From positions 560,606 to 624,605 of the forward strand of contig CP051234.1 in NCBI GenBank assembly GCA_017792465.1: a stretch of DNA of 64,000 nt, given 5' to 3'. Origin of the DNA: Filomicrobium sp. Lineage in GTDB: Bacteria > Pseudomonadota > Alphaproteobacteria > Rhizobiales > Hyphomicrobiaceae. A program made the position numbers and the translations under genes. The notes under the pieces are model-generated. The model made no database searches and had not been told where the DNA came from. It saw only the letters and a program-made list of their open reading frames with translations. The number at the start of each line of letters is the position of its first letter. Positions within the stretch are counted from its first letter, which is position 1. Shown here piece after piece: positions 54,094-63,510 of this stretch.

Positions 54094-54441
54094 ATGTCTG
54101 TTGATACTGCGGGCGTTTGCCTGAAGTCGTGGTCGACAGCGATTTTTTGCCTCGGGTTCTTCTATTTGGCAGGCGCCGGTGATGCGGATGCGGTTCGTCT
54201 TACTAATAATGACAGCCGATCGTATGCCATATCGGTCAAGGAGGCGTCGGGCATCACAACGCATGATGTCGAGGCGTCCCAGACCCTTGAGAATTTCTGC
54301 AAGCAAGGCTGCGGAATTATCTTGAAGGGTGTTGAAGACGGTGCCTACACCCTGCCTGAGGGGAATGAAATCGTGTCGATCGAGGGCGGTCAGCTCTATT
54401 ACGACGGCAGCGCTGTTGCGCCAGACGCGAAGGCCGAATGA
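54094..54441 (+). CDS. Small secreted protein of unknown function
   Basis: A 115-residue protein with a signal peptide (FCLGFFYLAGAGDADA) and a compact, probably beta-rich mature domain (VRLTNNDSRSYAISVKEASG, then two cysteines in FCKQGCGIIL that could form a disulfide). I do not recognise the family. The ATG at 54094 has GAGG about ten bases ahead; an upstream TTG at 54064 is less likely. It begins 30 bases after the histone-like gene, and both probably end at the terminator at 54527. Confidence 0.65.
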   Translation: MSVDTAGVCLKSWSTAIFCLGFFYLAGAGDADAVRLTNNDSRSYAISVKEASGITTHDVEASQTLENFCKQGCGIILKGVEDGAYTLPEGNEIVSIEGGQLYYDGSAVAPDAKAE

Positions 54442-54526
54442 CCGATAGGCCTGGCTGTTTTCCGTCGGAACGATGGTGAATACGGCCTCTGGTCGTCGGT
54501 TAGTTCGGTCAATCTGGACCCAGTTG

Positions 54527-54560
54527 AGGGCCTTCTTCCGGTTGGAAGGAGGCCCTTTCG
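54527..54560 (+). terminator. Rho-independent terminator
   Basis: AGGGCC...GGCCCT with inner TTCC-GGTT-GGAA makes a long stem (54527-54556) followed by TTTCGCTTT on the plus strand. It lies about 85 bases after the small secreted protein gene and would end the plus-strand transcript before the convergent ABC operon. Confidence 0.8.
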
Positions 54561-54621
54561 CTTTCTGGAGTGGTAGTTTGCACTCGCTGGCAAGTAAGCG
54601 GAAGGGGTAGTGCCTCAACCG

Positions 54622-55746
54622 TTAGCCGATGCTCGCGATGGAGCGTCGGAACATGATCAAGCTGGCGCTGAAGAAGGCCGCCCCCAGCCCGATCATGGCC
54701 AATAGCTGCGGCCACACCGTTTCGAGACCTGCGCCGCGAAAGACAATGGCTTGGCTATAGGCCATGAAGTGGCGTGACGGCAGCAGGTTCGTTAGCACCT
54801 GAAGCCATTTGGGTTGGCTTTCGATCGGCGTCATGCCGCCTGACAGCATGATCATGGGCATAATCACCAGCAGCATGAGGAGCGCGAACTGGGCCATGGT
54901 TCGGGATACCGTGCCGAGGAAGATGCCGATGGCTGCTGCCGAGAAGAGGTAGATAAACGCTCCGGCGACGAGCAGCGGTCGTGACCCGGCGATATGGACG
55001 CCCAATCCCCATTCGACGACGGTGAACATTGAAATGTTGAACGCGAGCAGGATGACAAGTCCGTTGGCCAGGACTTTCGCCATTGCGATTTCGAACGACG
55101 ACAGGGGCATGACCAGGAGGTGTTCAATCGTGCCATGTTCGCGCTCCCTGAGGAGGGCGGCACCGGTTAGGGCGATCGTCAGGATCGAGATCTGATCGAG
55201 AAGTGCGACGACGCCTTCGAACCATCTTTGGATGCCATTGGGGTTGAACGCCCGCCGGGAGACCATATCGATGGGTTTGATGATCGCTGCATCGGAGCGT
55301 TGGGCGTATGCGTTGATCTTCTGCATCAGCATCTGCTGGATGTATCCAGCGCCGGTGGCTGCGAGCACAACGGCCGTTGCGTCGACGTTGAGCTGCAGCT
55401 GTGGCTGTGTCCCGCGCCTGATGTCGGATTCAAATTTCGGCGGCACGACAACGACGAACGTATAGCGGCTTTCATCGATTGCCGTGTCGAGTTCACGCGC
55501 TTCGATGAGTTCGGGTTTCTTGAAATACGGCTCTGTCAAAGCGCTCTGCAGGGCGCGCGAGAGCTGCGAGTGGTCTTCATCAACAAAGGCGACAGATGCA
55601 TTGTGTACGTTGTCGGACAGACCGGTTGCCCGCATGACGAGGCCCGGGCCGAATGCCCAAATGATCAGAACGATCATGACGACATCGCGCATCAAACTGC
55701 GAATTTCCTTGGTGCCGAGCCAGAAGATGTTCGAAATGCTTTGCAT
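54622..55746 (-). CDS. ABC-2 type transporter permease (YhhJ-like)
   Basis: A 374-residue ABC-2 membrane protein. It has one N-terminal helix, a large periplasmic domain (about residues 45-175) and five or six C-terminal helices, with LREREHGTIEHLLVMPLS as the family signature loop. It pairs with the fused RbbA-type protein four bases upstream and the HlyD protein to make a tripartite efflux or export unit. The order HlyD-RbbA-permease matches E. coli yhiI-rbbA-yhhJ. The transported substrate is unknown. Confidence 0.9.
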   Translation of the reverse strand: MQSISNIFWLGTKEIRSLMRDVVMIVLIIWAFGPGLVMRATGLSDNVHNASVAFVDEDHSQLSRALQSALTEPYFKKPELIEARELDTAIDESRYTFVVVVPPKFESDIRRGTQPQLQLNVDATAVVLAATGAGYIQQMLMQKINAYAQRSDAAIIKPIDMVSRRAFNPNGIQRWFEGVVALLDQISILTIALTGAALLREREHGTIEHLLVMPLSSFEIAMAKVLANGLVILLAFNISMFTVVEWGLGVHIAGSRPLLVAGAFIYLFSAAAIGIFLGTVSRTMAQFALLMLLVIMPMIMLSGGMTPIESQPKWLQVLTNLLPSRHFMAYSQAIVFRGAGLETVWPQLLAMIGLGAAFFSASLIMFRRSIASIG

Positions 55747-55750
55747 CGGA

Positions 55751-58519
55751 TCACCTTTCCTGTTTGCGCAGGAAGTACGCCGATATGCCGACGAAGACCG
55801 GGACGAACAGCATCAGGGCGAAGATGTCCTGGATCAGATCAGGCATCTGCAGCCCCTTGGTGAATGCGCCGACACTCAGGTGCATGTAGTAGGTCGTCGG
55901 CCACAGCGTTCCGATGACGCGTGCGCCGCCTTCTAGAGATGAGACGGGCTGCAGGAAGCCGGAAAACAGGAACGTCGGCATGATGGACAGGATCGCGGTG
56001 GCAAATACGGCTGCGACCTGGCTCGATGTGAACGTGGCGATCAGGAGCCCATACCCCGTCGTGGCGGCGGCATAGACGCACGCGCCTAGGAACAGCGCCA
56101 GCAGACTGCCTTTCAGCGGCACTTCGAACAGGTACACGACGATCAAAGTCATGATGATGAAATTCGAAATGGTGATCCCGATGTAGGGCAGCTGCTTGCC
56201 GACGAGAAATTCCAAGCGGCTGCTTGGCGTCACATAGAAATTGGTGATCGTTCCGATTTCCTTCTCGCGCACAACGCTGACGGCCATCAAAATGGCGGGA
56301 AACAGGATCAGCAGCATGGCCGGGACTGCCGGGCCGATGGCGTAGATACTCTCAAAGCTTGGGTTGTAGAGATATCTCGTCAGGATATCGACCGGGGCTG
56401 TTTGAGCAGAGCTGCCGGCTTGCTGCGCGCGGCCAGAAACAAACCGGTCATGAACGCCGGAGACATATCCCTCGATGGTTGCTGCGCGCATCGTATTCGC
56501 GCCGTCGATCCAGGCCGAGACCTGGGTGTTGTTGCCTTGAACCATCTTGCGCCCGAAGTTCGGGGGGATCTCTAGAGCGACGGAAATCTTGTCGGCAACC
56601 AAGCGCTGTTCCATCTCGGACTTATCGAGGAGCGGGTCGTGTTCCTTGAAGTATCGAGAGCCCTGGAATTCTTCGATATACGCACGGCTTTCCGGCGTGC
56701 GGTCGTTATCGAGCACGGCGAAGGCGACTTCGTTGACGTCGGTGGTGATCCCGTAACTGAAGATGAAGAGCAGGATCGTACTGCCGATGAAAGCGAATCC
56801 GAGCCGGATCGGGTCGCGCAGGATCTCTTTGGTTTCGCGCAGAGCATAGGCCCAGAGCCGCTGGAAACTGAGGAGACCAGTTGGCGGCTTGGCGCGTTCT
56901 TGAGTGCTGGCCATCGGCGCAAGGGCGTTCGCAGCGTCGGTCTCTTGTGGCAATTCGGGAGCATCGTCTTGCGGCTCGCCGGCTGCGGCGGCGTCTTCCA
57001 TGTAAGCGATGAAGGCGGTTTCAAGATTTGCGGCACCCTCCGCGGCGATCAATTCATCAGGCGTTCCGACGGCCAGCACTTTGCCCGCGTGCATCAATGA
57101 GATGCGGTCGCAACGCATGGCTTCATTCATGAAGTGGGTCGAGACGAAGATGGTCACATCGTCTTCGCGCGAAAGTTCGACGAGCTGGCGCCAGAAATCA
57201 TCGCGGGCGACGGGGTCGACGCCTGAGGTCGGCTCATCGAGGATGAGCATTTCGGGTTCATGCAGGATCGCGACGGCAAGCGACAGTCTTTGGCGCACAC
57301 CTAACGGCAGGCTGCCTGCCAGCTCTTTCTTATAACGCTCCAGTCCAAAGCGCTTGGTGAGAGCGGCGATCCGCTCCTCGGCGGCATGCGGTTCGAGATG
57401 GAATAGGCGGGCATGGAGATTGAAGTTCTGCTCTACGGTCAATTCACCGTAGAGCGAGAACGATTGCGACATGTATCCGACGCGGCGGCGCATGTCATTG
57501 CTGCCGGCATCGACGGCCTTGCCGAAGAGAAAGGCTTCGCCGGAACTGGGCGGCAACAGTCCCGTCAGCATCTTCATGGTGGTTGTCTTGCCGCAACCGT
57601 TTGATCCCAGAAAGCCGAAGATTTCTCCGCGCGCTATGGTGAAATCGACATTGTCGACGGCGGTGAAGTCTCCGAAACGGCGGGTCAGGCCCTTGGCTAC
57701 GATGGCGGCACCGTCGTCGCTTGGCTGACGCGGCGGAATGACGAGAGGGCTGCGGTCCGTTCCTTTGGCGGCGGGCAGCAATGAAACGTAAGCCTGTTCC
57801 AGGTCATCGACGCCGGCGGCGTTCATCAATTCGGTTGGCGAGCCGGTTCCGATGATCTTGCCCGCGTTCATCGCGACCAGCCAGTCGAACTGCTGGGCTT
57901 CGTCCATGTAGGCGGTCGAGACCAGCAGCGTCATTTCTTGGCGCTCCTGCTTGATGGCGTCGATGAGCTCCCAGAATTGGCGCCTCGATAGTGGATCAAC
58001 GCCCGTCGTGGGTTCATCGAGAATAAGCAGGTCGGGCTCATGGATCAGCGCGCAGCAAAGGCCAAGCTTCTGCTTCATGCCTCCTGAGAGTTTGCCGGCA
58101 GGGCGGGTGAGGAATGGACGAAGGCCCGTAGCGGCCGTCAGTGCGTCGATCTTCTCGCGCCGTTCTCGGCGGCCCTGGCCGTAGAGGCGGCCAAAGAAGT
58201 CGAGATTTTCGGATATGCTGAGTTCGGTATAGAGGTTTTTGCCCAGACCCTGGGGCATGTAGGCGATGCTCGGACCCAACAATCTGCGCTCGGCGGGATC
58301 AGCAATCTTCTTGCCGAGAACTTCGAGCTTGCCGGTCTGAAGTTGGCGCGCGCCTGCCAGCAAGCCCATCAGAGTTGACTTGCCGACACCGTCCGGGCCG
58401 ATCAAACCGATCTTCTTGTTGGCTGGAAACTCAAAGTCGATCCGGTCCAGCGCCGCCACGTCGCCGTAACGGTGGACCAGACCTTCGGCTTGCGCGGCAA
58501 TCTGGGTCAGCTCTGCCAT
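55751..58519 (-). CDS. rbbA: RbbA-type fused ABC transporter (two ATPases plus permease)
   Basis: A 922-residue fusion. ATPase 1 (about residues 1-240): Walker A GPDGVGKSTL, signature LSGGMKQKLGLCCAL, Walker B LLILDEPTTGVD. ATPase 2 (about 275-510): GSNGCGKTTTM, a variant signature LPLGVRQRLSLAVAI, and MLILDEPTSGVD. An Ala/Pro/Glu-rich linker leads to an ABC-2 membrane domain (about 555-920) with VREKEIGTITNFYVTP. E. coli RbbA was reported as a ribosome-bound ATPase, but its architecture and this operon point to transport. It overlaps no neighbour but is four bases from the permease and eleven from the HlyD gene. Confidence 0.9.
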   Translation of the reverse strand: MAELTQIAAQAEGLVHRYGDVAALDRIDFEFPANKKIGLIGPDGVGKSTLMGLLAGARQLQTGKLEVLGKKIADPAERRLLGPSIAYMPQGLGKNLYTELSISENLDFFGRLYGQGRRERREKIDALTAATGLRPFLTRPAGKLSGGMKQKLGLCCALIHEPDLLILDEPTTGVDPLSRRQFWELIDAIKQERQEMTLLVSTAYMDEAQQFDWLVAMNAGKIIGTGSPTELMNAAGVDDLEQAYVSLLPAAKGTDRSPLVIPPRQPSDDGAAIVAKGLTRRFGDFTAVDNVDFTIARGEIFGFLGSNGCGKTTTMKMLTGLLPPSSGEAFLFGKAVDAGSNDMRRRVGYMSQSFSLYGELTVEQNFNLHARLFHLEPHAAEERIAALTKRFGLERYKKELAGSLPLGVRQRLSLAVAILHEPEMLILDEPTSGVDPVARDDFWRQLVELSREDDVTIFVSTHFMNEAMRCDRISLMHAGKVLAVGTPDELIAAEGAANLETAFIAYMEDAAAAGEPQDDAPELPQETDAANALAPMASTQERAKPPTGLLSFQRLWAYALRETKEILRDPIRLGFAFIGSTILLFIFSYGITTDVNEVAFAVLDNDRTPESRAYIEEFQGSRYFKEHDPLLDKSEMEQRLVADKISVALEIPPNFGRKMVQGNNTQVSAWIDGANTMRAATIEGYVSGVHDRFVSGRAQQAGSSAQTAPVDILTRYLYNPSFESIYAIGPAVPAMLLILFPAILMAVSVVREKEIGTITNFYVTPSSRLEFLVGKQLPYIGITISNFIIMTLIVVYLFEVPLKGSLLALFLGACVYAAATTGYGLLIATFTSSQVAAVFATAILSIMPTFLFSGFLQPVSSLEGGARVIGTLWPTTYYMHLSVGAFTKGLQMPDLIQDIFALMLFVPVFVGISAYFLRKQER

Positions 58520-58529
58520 AATCGCGATC

Positions 58530-59534
58530 TCAGGACCCGCTTGTCTGTTTTTCTGGTGGCGTAAAGCGTTTTTGCAGCCAATCCGGCCAGTCGGGTGGAT
58601 CTATTCCGGGGCGGACGTAAGCGACGCCTCGGATGCCCGTCTTCACGAACTCGATATGCCGTTTTACGAGTTCGGTCGGAACGCGGACCTTGATGCGGAA
58701 CATCAGCTTTTCTCGCTCAGACGCCGTCTCGACCTGCTTTGGCGTAAATTGCGCCTGCGGAGAGACGAAGATGACGTTGGCGGGGATTGCGAAATCGGTG
58801 CCGTCGATGACGATGCGAGCTTCTGACCCGATGGCGAGGCGGTGAGCCTCAAGGGCGGGCAGAAAGATCTCCATATAGACTTCATCGAGATTGATGAGCG
58901 TCAGCACCTTGCCGCCGGAGGTTAAGACTTCTCCGGGTTCGGTCAGGCGGTACAGCACGCGGCCCAAGGTGGGTGAGAGAAGTTCGCAGTCGCTGATCTG
59001 CGTCTCGACCTCTTGTTTTGCGGCGACTGCTGCGTCGACGTTGCGTTCACGCGAGATCAGTGTTGCTTTGCTTGCGTCCAGGGTTGCCTTGGCAACGTCT
59101 CTTTGGCTCAACTTGGTGTCGTAGGTTTCCTGGCTGGTGTGGCCGCGCTCAACAAGGGCGCTGGCGCGTTCCAACTCGCGTTCTGCGAGACGCAATTGCG
59201 CTTCGGTCTGGGTGATCTGGGCCTGGGCCTGGGCGACGAGGCTTTGGGCACTGGCGATTTCGGCTTCGGCGCGCAGGAGTTGGGCGCGCAGCTGGGCGGA
59301 ATCGATGCGGGCCAGGTGCTCACCTTCTTTGACGAGATCACCTTCGCGGACCATGATCTTATCGACGCGGCCAGCGATCTTGGTCTCGATATCGACTTCA
59401 ACGGCTTCGAGGCGACCGTTGCCGAAAACAATTCCGTCCGGCACGGGCTTAGAGTCTGCGCCGTTCAAGATGACATAAGCCGCGACACCGGCCAGAGCGG
59501 CGATGACGGCAAAGATCCTGAACGATAACTGCAT
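58530..59534 (-). CDS. HlyD-family periplasmic adaptor (membrane fusion) protein
   Basis: A 334-residue membrane fusion protein with one N-terminal helix (FRIFAVIAALAGVAAYVIL), a biotinyl/lipoyl-like barrel (GRLEAVEVDIETKIAGRVDK), a long coiled-coil hairpin (about residues 90-190) and a C-terminal beta domain. It links the ABC-2 units to an outer-membrane channel, which is not encoded here. The frame is open to 59693, but the ATG at 59534 has AAGGAG eight bases ahead and starts at the signal anchor. It is the first gene of the HlyD-RbbA-permease operon. Confidence 0.92.
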   Translation of the reverse strand: MQLSFRIFAVIAALAGVAAYVILNGADSKPVPDGIVFGNGRLEAVEVDIETKIAGRVDKIMVREGDLVKEGEHLARIDSAQLRAQLLRAEAEIASAQSLVAQAQAQITQTEAQLRLAERELERASALVERGHTSQETYDTKLSQRDVAKATLDASKATLISRERNVDAAVAAKQEVETQISDCELLSPTLGRVLYRLTEPGEVLTSGGKVLTLINLDEVYMEIFLPALEAHRLAIGSEARIVIDGTDFAIPANVIFVSPQAQFTPKQVETASEREKLMFRIKVRVPTELVKRHIEFVKTGIRGVAYVRPGIDPPDWPDWLQKRFTPPEKQTSGS

Positions 59535-59740
59535 GTGCGCATCTCCTTGGTGAGGCGGGCGAGGCTCTTCGGACTGGCATGAGGTTATGAATCTGCTGCA
59601 ATCCTTTTCGCACATGCAAATTGGACAGATCCTGATCTTAATCAATCGAAAATGAGCGCATTGGTCGTGCCGGCAAGCATCTTGCTGGATCAAGACACTC
59701 TGCTATTGCGAGAAATATGACGCGCTAGTGCGTTGAAACT

Positions 59741-61576
59741 CTACGGCGTTGACGCGCTTGAGGCATGGCCGTTGAGGTTCGCAGTGGCGCTCGCTTCGGG
59801 TTCGCACTTGGCAAGGGTCGGCTCAAGTTTGCAGATGGCCTGATACTGGGTCAGGAACACTTCGCCGGTCAGGTCATCGAGGAAATGGGTCTTCTGCAGG
59901 CGATCCATGACCGGACCTTTGACTTCCGAGAGATGCAGCTTCACGTCGGAACTGGCAAGGCGATGGCTGATCGCTTCAAGCGACTCCAAAGCGCTGGAAT
60001 CGATCTCATTGACGGCCGAGCACATCAGAATGACGTGTTTGAGCTCTCGGTTCGATGCGATCCGATCGTAGATGCAGTCTTCGAGGAAGCGCGCGTTGGC
60101 GAAATAGAGGCTTTCATCGACGCGCAGGGTGACGACGCTTGGGCTGGTCAAAACTTTATGGCGCTTGATATTGCGGAAGTGCTCTGTTCCCGGAACGAGA
60201 CCGACTTCGGCCACGTGGGGGCGCGACGTCTTATAGAGAAAGAGCGCGATCGAGGTTCCGACCCCGACCATGACGCCGAGTTCTACACCAAAACCGAGCG
60301 TGACGAGGATTGTCGCCGCGACAGCTGTGAAATCGGCCTTCGAGTATTCCCAGGTTCTTTTCAGGATCGCAAAGTCCACCAGCGACAGCACGGCAACGAT
60401 GATCGTCGCGGCAAGTGTCGCCTTTGGCAGAAAATATAGAAGCGGTGTCAGTGCCAGCGTCGTCAGCGCGATTCCGATGGCCGTCAGGGCTCCGGCCGCG
60501 GGAGTTTCGGCGCCGGCATCGAAGTTGACGACAGAGCGCGAAAACCCGCCCGTAACCGGATAGCCGCCCGTCAACGACGACGCGATATTTGCTGCGCCAA
60601 GCCCCGTGAGTTCCTGATCGGGAATGATCCTCTGGCGGCGTTTGGCGGCAAGCGTCTGGGCGACGGAAATCGATTCCACGAAACCGATCAACGAGATCAG
60701 TATCGCGGAGACAAACAGGCTTGACCATAAATCGGCATCGAAACTTGGCAGCGAGAACGGCGGCAATCCCTGAGGCACCGTTCCGACAATCGACACGCCG
60801 AACGTGTTGAGACTGAAGAGCCAGCTGACAATCGTGGTGACCGCGACAGCGGCAACCGGGCCGGCCTTGGCTGCAATATCGGCCGAACGTGGTTGCCAGC
60901 CTCGGCTCGACAACATCGGCTTGAGGCCTTTCCTGACCCAGAACAGAAACGCCGTTGCGCTGGCCCCGATCAGCAGGGTGATGATGTTGGTTTGTCCGAG
61001 TTTTTCATAAATCGCCTGGACGAGCTCCAACAGGTTTTCACCCGATGCCTTGATGCCGAGAATGTGCTTGAGCTGGCTTGTCGCGATAATGATGCCGGAA
61101 GCTGTTATGAAGCCGGCGATGACGGGGTGGCTCAGGAAGTTCGCAACGAAGCCGAGCTTCAAGACGCCCATCGCGATCAGGATCAGACCGGACATGAACG
61201 CCAGAGTGATCGCGGCAGGAACCGCGAGCGCGGGTTCGGTGATCCCCAGATTGCCAATCGCCGCGGCCGTCATCAGCGAGACAACGGCAACCGGCCCGAC
61301 CGCCAGCGCACGGCTGGTGCCGAAGATCGCATAGGCGACGAGCGGCAGGATGGAAGCGTAAAGACCAACTTCCGGCGGCAGGTTGGCCAAAAGCGCGTAG
61401 GCGAGCGACTGCGGGATCAGCATGATCGTGACGATCACGGCGGCAATGGCATCGCTTTCGAAGGTCTGCCGGTCGTAGGTCTTGAGCCAAGCGTTGCAGG
61501 GGAGATGACGGGAGTTGGCTTTTGCAGCGGCTGCCGCTTTGCGCGCCAGCGCTTCTGCAAAATTCTCGTCGGCCAT
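59741..61576 (-). CDS. SulP-family anion transporter with STAS domain
   Basis: A 611-residue SLC26/SulP protein. It has ten to fourteen membrane helices in the first 430 residues, with AIAAVIVTIMLIPQSLAYA and GLYASILPLVAYAIFGTSR as the sulfate transporter signature. The STAS domain follows (about residues 460-580, LRVDESLYFANARFLEDCI). It may carry sulfate, bicarbonate or other anions. It is the third gene in a row with the sulfide:quinone oxidoreductase fusion and the metallo-hydrolase, which favours sulfate or sulfite export or import linked to sulfide oxidation. Confidence 0.9.
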   Translation of the reverse strand: MADENFAEALARKAAAAAKANSRHLPCNAWLKTYDRQTFESDAIAAVIVTIMLIPQSLAYALLANLPPEVGLYASILPLVAYAIFGTSRALAVGPVAVVSLMTAAAIGNLGITEPALAVPAAITLAFMSGLILIAMGVLKLGFVANFLSHPVIAGFITASGIIIATSQLKHILGIKASGENLLELVQAIYEKLGQTNIITLLIGASATAFLFWVRKGLKPMLSSRGWQPRSADIAAKAGPVAAVAVTTIVSWLFSLNTFGVSIVGTVPQGLPPFSLPSFDADLWSSLFVSAILISLIGFVESISVAQTLAAKRRQRIIPDQELTGLGAANIASSLTGGYPVTGGFSRSVVNFDAGAETPAAGALTAIGIALTTLALTPLLYFLPKATLAATIIVAVLSLVDFAILKRTWEYSKADFTAVAATILVTLGFGVELGVMVGVGTSIALFLYKTSRPHVAEVGLVPGTEHFRNIKRHKVLTSPSVVTLRVDESLYFANARFLEDCIYDRIASNRELKHVILMCSAVNEIDSSALESLEAISHRLASSDVKLHLSEVKGPVMDRLQKTHFLDDLTGEVFLTQYQAICKLEPTLAKCEPEASATANLNGHASSASTP

Positions 61577-61600
61577 TTGTTATCTCCCGGCGTCTATTCT

Positions 61601-61635
61601 TGGCGATCGGGCGTTGTTACGTTTTCCGATCGCCA
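61601..61635 (-). other. Inverted repeat between the SQR fusion and SulP genes
   Basis: TGGCGATCGG (61601-61610) and CCGATCGCCA (61626-61635) form a perfect 10-bp stem with a 15-base loop in the 90-base gap. There is no T-run after it on the minus strand. It could be an operator or a message-processing hairpin that separates expression of the two genes. Confidence 0.5.
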
Positions 61636-61666
61636 TAAAATGCCATTTCGCGATGGTCTCGGCGAC

Positions 61667-63355
61667 CTAGACACCTTCAGGTACTTTGGGCTGGACCTTT
61701 TCAGGTGTCGCCAGCCATTCTTTGCCGCGGAGCATGGCTTTCCAATAGATCGGCGGCAGAACGGTTTCCTTGAGGAACCATGCGGCGCGGCTCGGCTCCC
61801 TGCCATTCACCACCCATTTGGGAAGGCTCGGCAGCAGCTTTCCGCCGTAGCCGAATTCCGCCAGAACGATTTTGCCGCGCTCGACGGTGAGGGGGCATGA
61901 CCCATAACCATCGTACTGGGCGAATGGCGAGCGGCCCATGATGTCGGCATAAACGTTTTCGGCAACGACAGGGGCCTGCTTACGGGCGGCGGCTGCGGTC
62001 TTTGCGTTCGGCGCGTTCATGACGTCGCCAAGGCTCCAGATGTTGTCGTAGCTCTTGTGGCGGAGCGTAGACTGGTCGACGTCGACCCATCCAGCCGCAT
62101 CGGCGAGCGGCGAGACGCGGATGAAATCGGGCGCGGTCTGCGGCGGGCAGACGTGGATCATGTCGAATTCGACTTCGACCGTTTGCGGCTCGGTGTCGGG
62201 CTTGGAGACCTTGAACCAGGCCTTCTTTGCGGCGCCGTCGATGGCTGTCAGATTGTGGAAGAAGTTGAGGTTGGCGTGATAGCGCTCGATGTATTTCATC
62301 AGCGCCGGCACGTAATCCTTGACGCCGAACAGGACACCGCCGGCGTTATTGAAGTCGATGGTGATGTCTTTCAGGCGGCCCTGGCGCAACCAGTAGTCGG
62401 CGGACAAATACATCGCTTTTTGTGGGGCTCCGGCGCATTTGATGGGCATTGGCGGCTGCGTAAACACCGCGCGGCCGCTCTTGAGGCCCTGGACGAGTTC
62501 CCAGGTGTAGGGGGCAAGGTCGTAGCGGTAGTTCGAGGTGACGCCGTTCTTGCCGAGGGTCTCAACAAGGCCTTCGATGCCTTTCCAGTTGAGCTTCAAG
62601 CCGGGGCAAACAATCAGCCGATCGTATTTGACGACCCGGCAGCCATCGAGAACGACCGCGTTGTTCTCAGGCTCGAAGGCGGCGACCGCGGATTTGATCC
62701 AATGGACACCGCGCGGAATGAGAGAGGCCATCGTCTTGGCGGTCGTACTGGGATTGAAGACTCCGGCTCCAACCATGGTCCAGCCGGGCTGGTAATAATG
62801 GATGTCGGCGGGATCGATGATCGCGATTTCAAGATCGGGTTTGCGAACCTGCAGACTTGCTGCAACCGATATCCCCGCTGCGCCACCACCGACGATCACC
62901 ACATCGAAAGAGGCGTCGCCGACATCGGTCGGGGTCTTGCCGCCGTTGGCAATTCTGCGGACGACGCCAGCCATGTTGTAGCCGGCACTCTTGGCGGTCG
63001 ACAGGATGTCTGGAAGCGGAAGGCGTTCGGCCTGGGACAGTGACCATAGGGTCATCGAGCGGGTGCCTGTGCGGCAATAGGCAAAGACCGGGCCTGGCAG
63101 CGCATCCAGGGCCGTACCGAATTCATCGGAGGATTGATCGGTGACTTTACCCGTCTCGACGGGGATGTATTTGGCTTCCATGCCGAGCCGCATGGCTTCC
63201 GCTTCGATTTCTTCGAAGGTCGGCTGGTCGGGCGCTTCGCCGTTGGGGCGGTTGCAGATCACTGAGCGGAAGCCTTCGGCCTTCAGCTTCGCGAGATCTT
63301 CAATGGCGATCTGCGGGCCCAGTGACAGGCGGCTCGTGACCTTGTGCGATTCCAT
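61667..63355 (-). CDS. DUF442-sulfide:quinone oxidoreductase fusion protein
   Basis: A 562-residue two-domain protein. Residues about 5-110 are a DUF442/Blh protein-tyrosine-phosphatase-like domain with the motif VFAYCRTGTRSM. Residues about 145-560 are an FAD-dependent oxidoreductase of the sulfide:quinone oxidoreductase type (FDVVIVGGGAAGISVAASL, YYQPGWTMVGAGV, CPGLKLNWKGIEG, PIKCAGAPQKAMYLSADYW, NIWSLGDVMNAPN). The two visible cysteines in the SQR half fit the redox-active pair. It would oxidise sulfide to persulfide and pass electrons to quinone. The ATG at 63355 has GGAGGA seven bases ahead and is preferred to one 12 codons upstream. Confidence 0.9.
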   Translation of the reverse strand: MESHKVTSRLSLGPQIAIEDLAKLKAEGFRSVICNRPNGEAPDQPTFEEIEAEAMRLGMEAKYIPVETGKVTDQSSDEFGTALDALPGPVFAYCRTGTRSMTLWSLSQAERLPLPDILSTAKSAGYNMAGVVRRIANGGKTPTDVGDASFDVVIVGGGAAGISVAASLQVRKPDLEIAIIDPADIHYYQPGWTMVGAGVFNPSTTAKTMASLIPRGVHWIKSAVAAFEPENNAVVLDGCRVVKYDRLIVCPGLKLNWKGIEGLVETLGKNGVTSNYRYDLAPYTWELVQGLKSGRAVFTQPPMPIKCAGAPQKAMYLSADYWLRQGRLKDITIDFNNAGGVLFGVKDYVPALMKYIERYHANLNFFHNLTAIDGAAKKAWFKVSKPDTEPQTVEVEFDMIHVCPPQTAPDFIRVSPLADAAGWVDVDQSTLRHKSYDNIWSLGDVMNAPNAKTAAAARKQAPVVAENVYADIMGRSPFAQYDGYGSCPLTVERGKIVLAEFGYGGKLLPSLPKWVVNGREPSRAAWFLKETVLPPIYWKAMLRGKEWLATPEKVQPKVPEGV

Positions 63356-63510
63356 GCTCGTATCCTCCAAAGTGGCTTGCTTTTCGGCCATTGGCGGCCA
63401 TCAAGCCCTTGTTTTTCTGCGCTCTTTGAGATTGCCGCGGCTTAGCGTTCGACCCTCTAATTCGTTCGTTCGATCGGAGGCCAGGCGCGTGGCCTGGCGC
63501 TCCATCTTCG

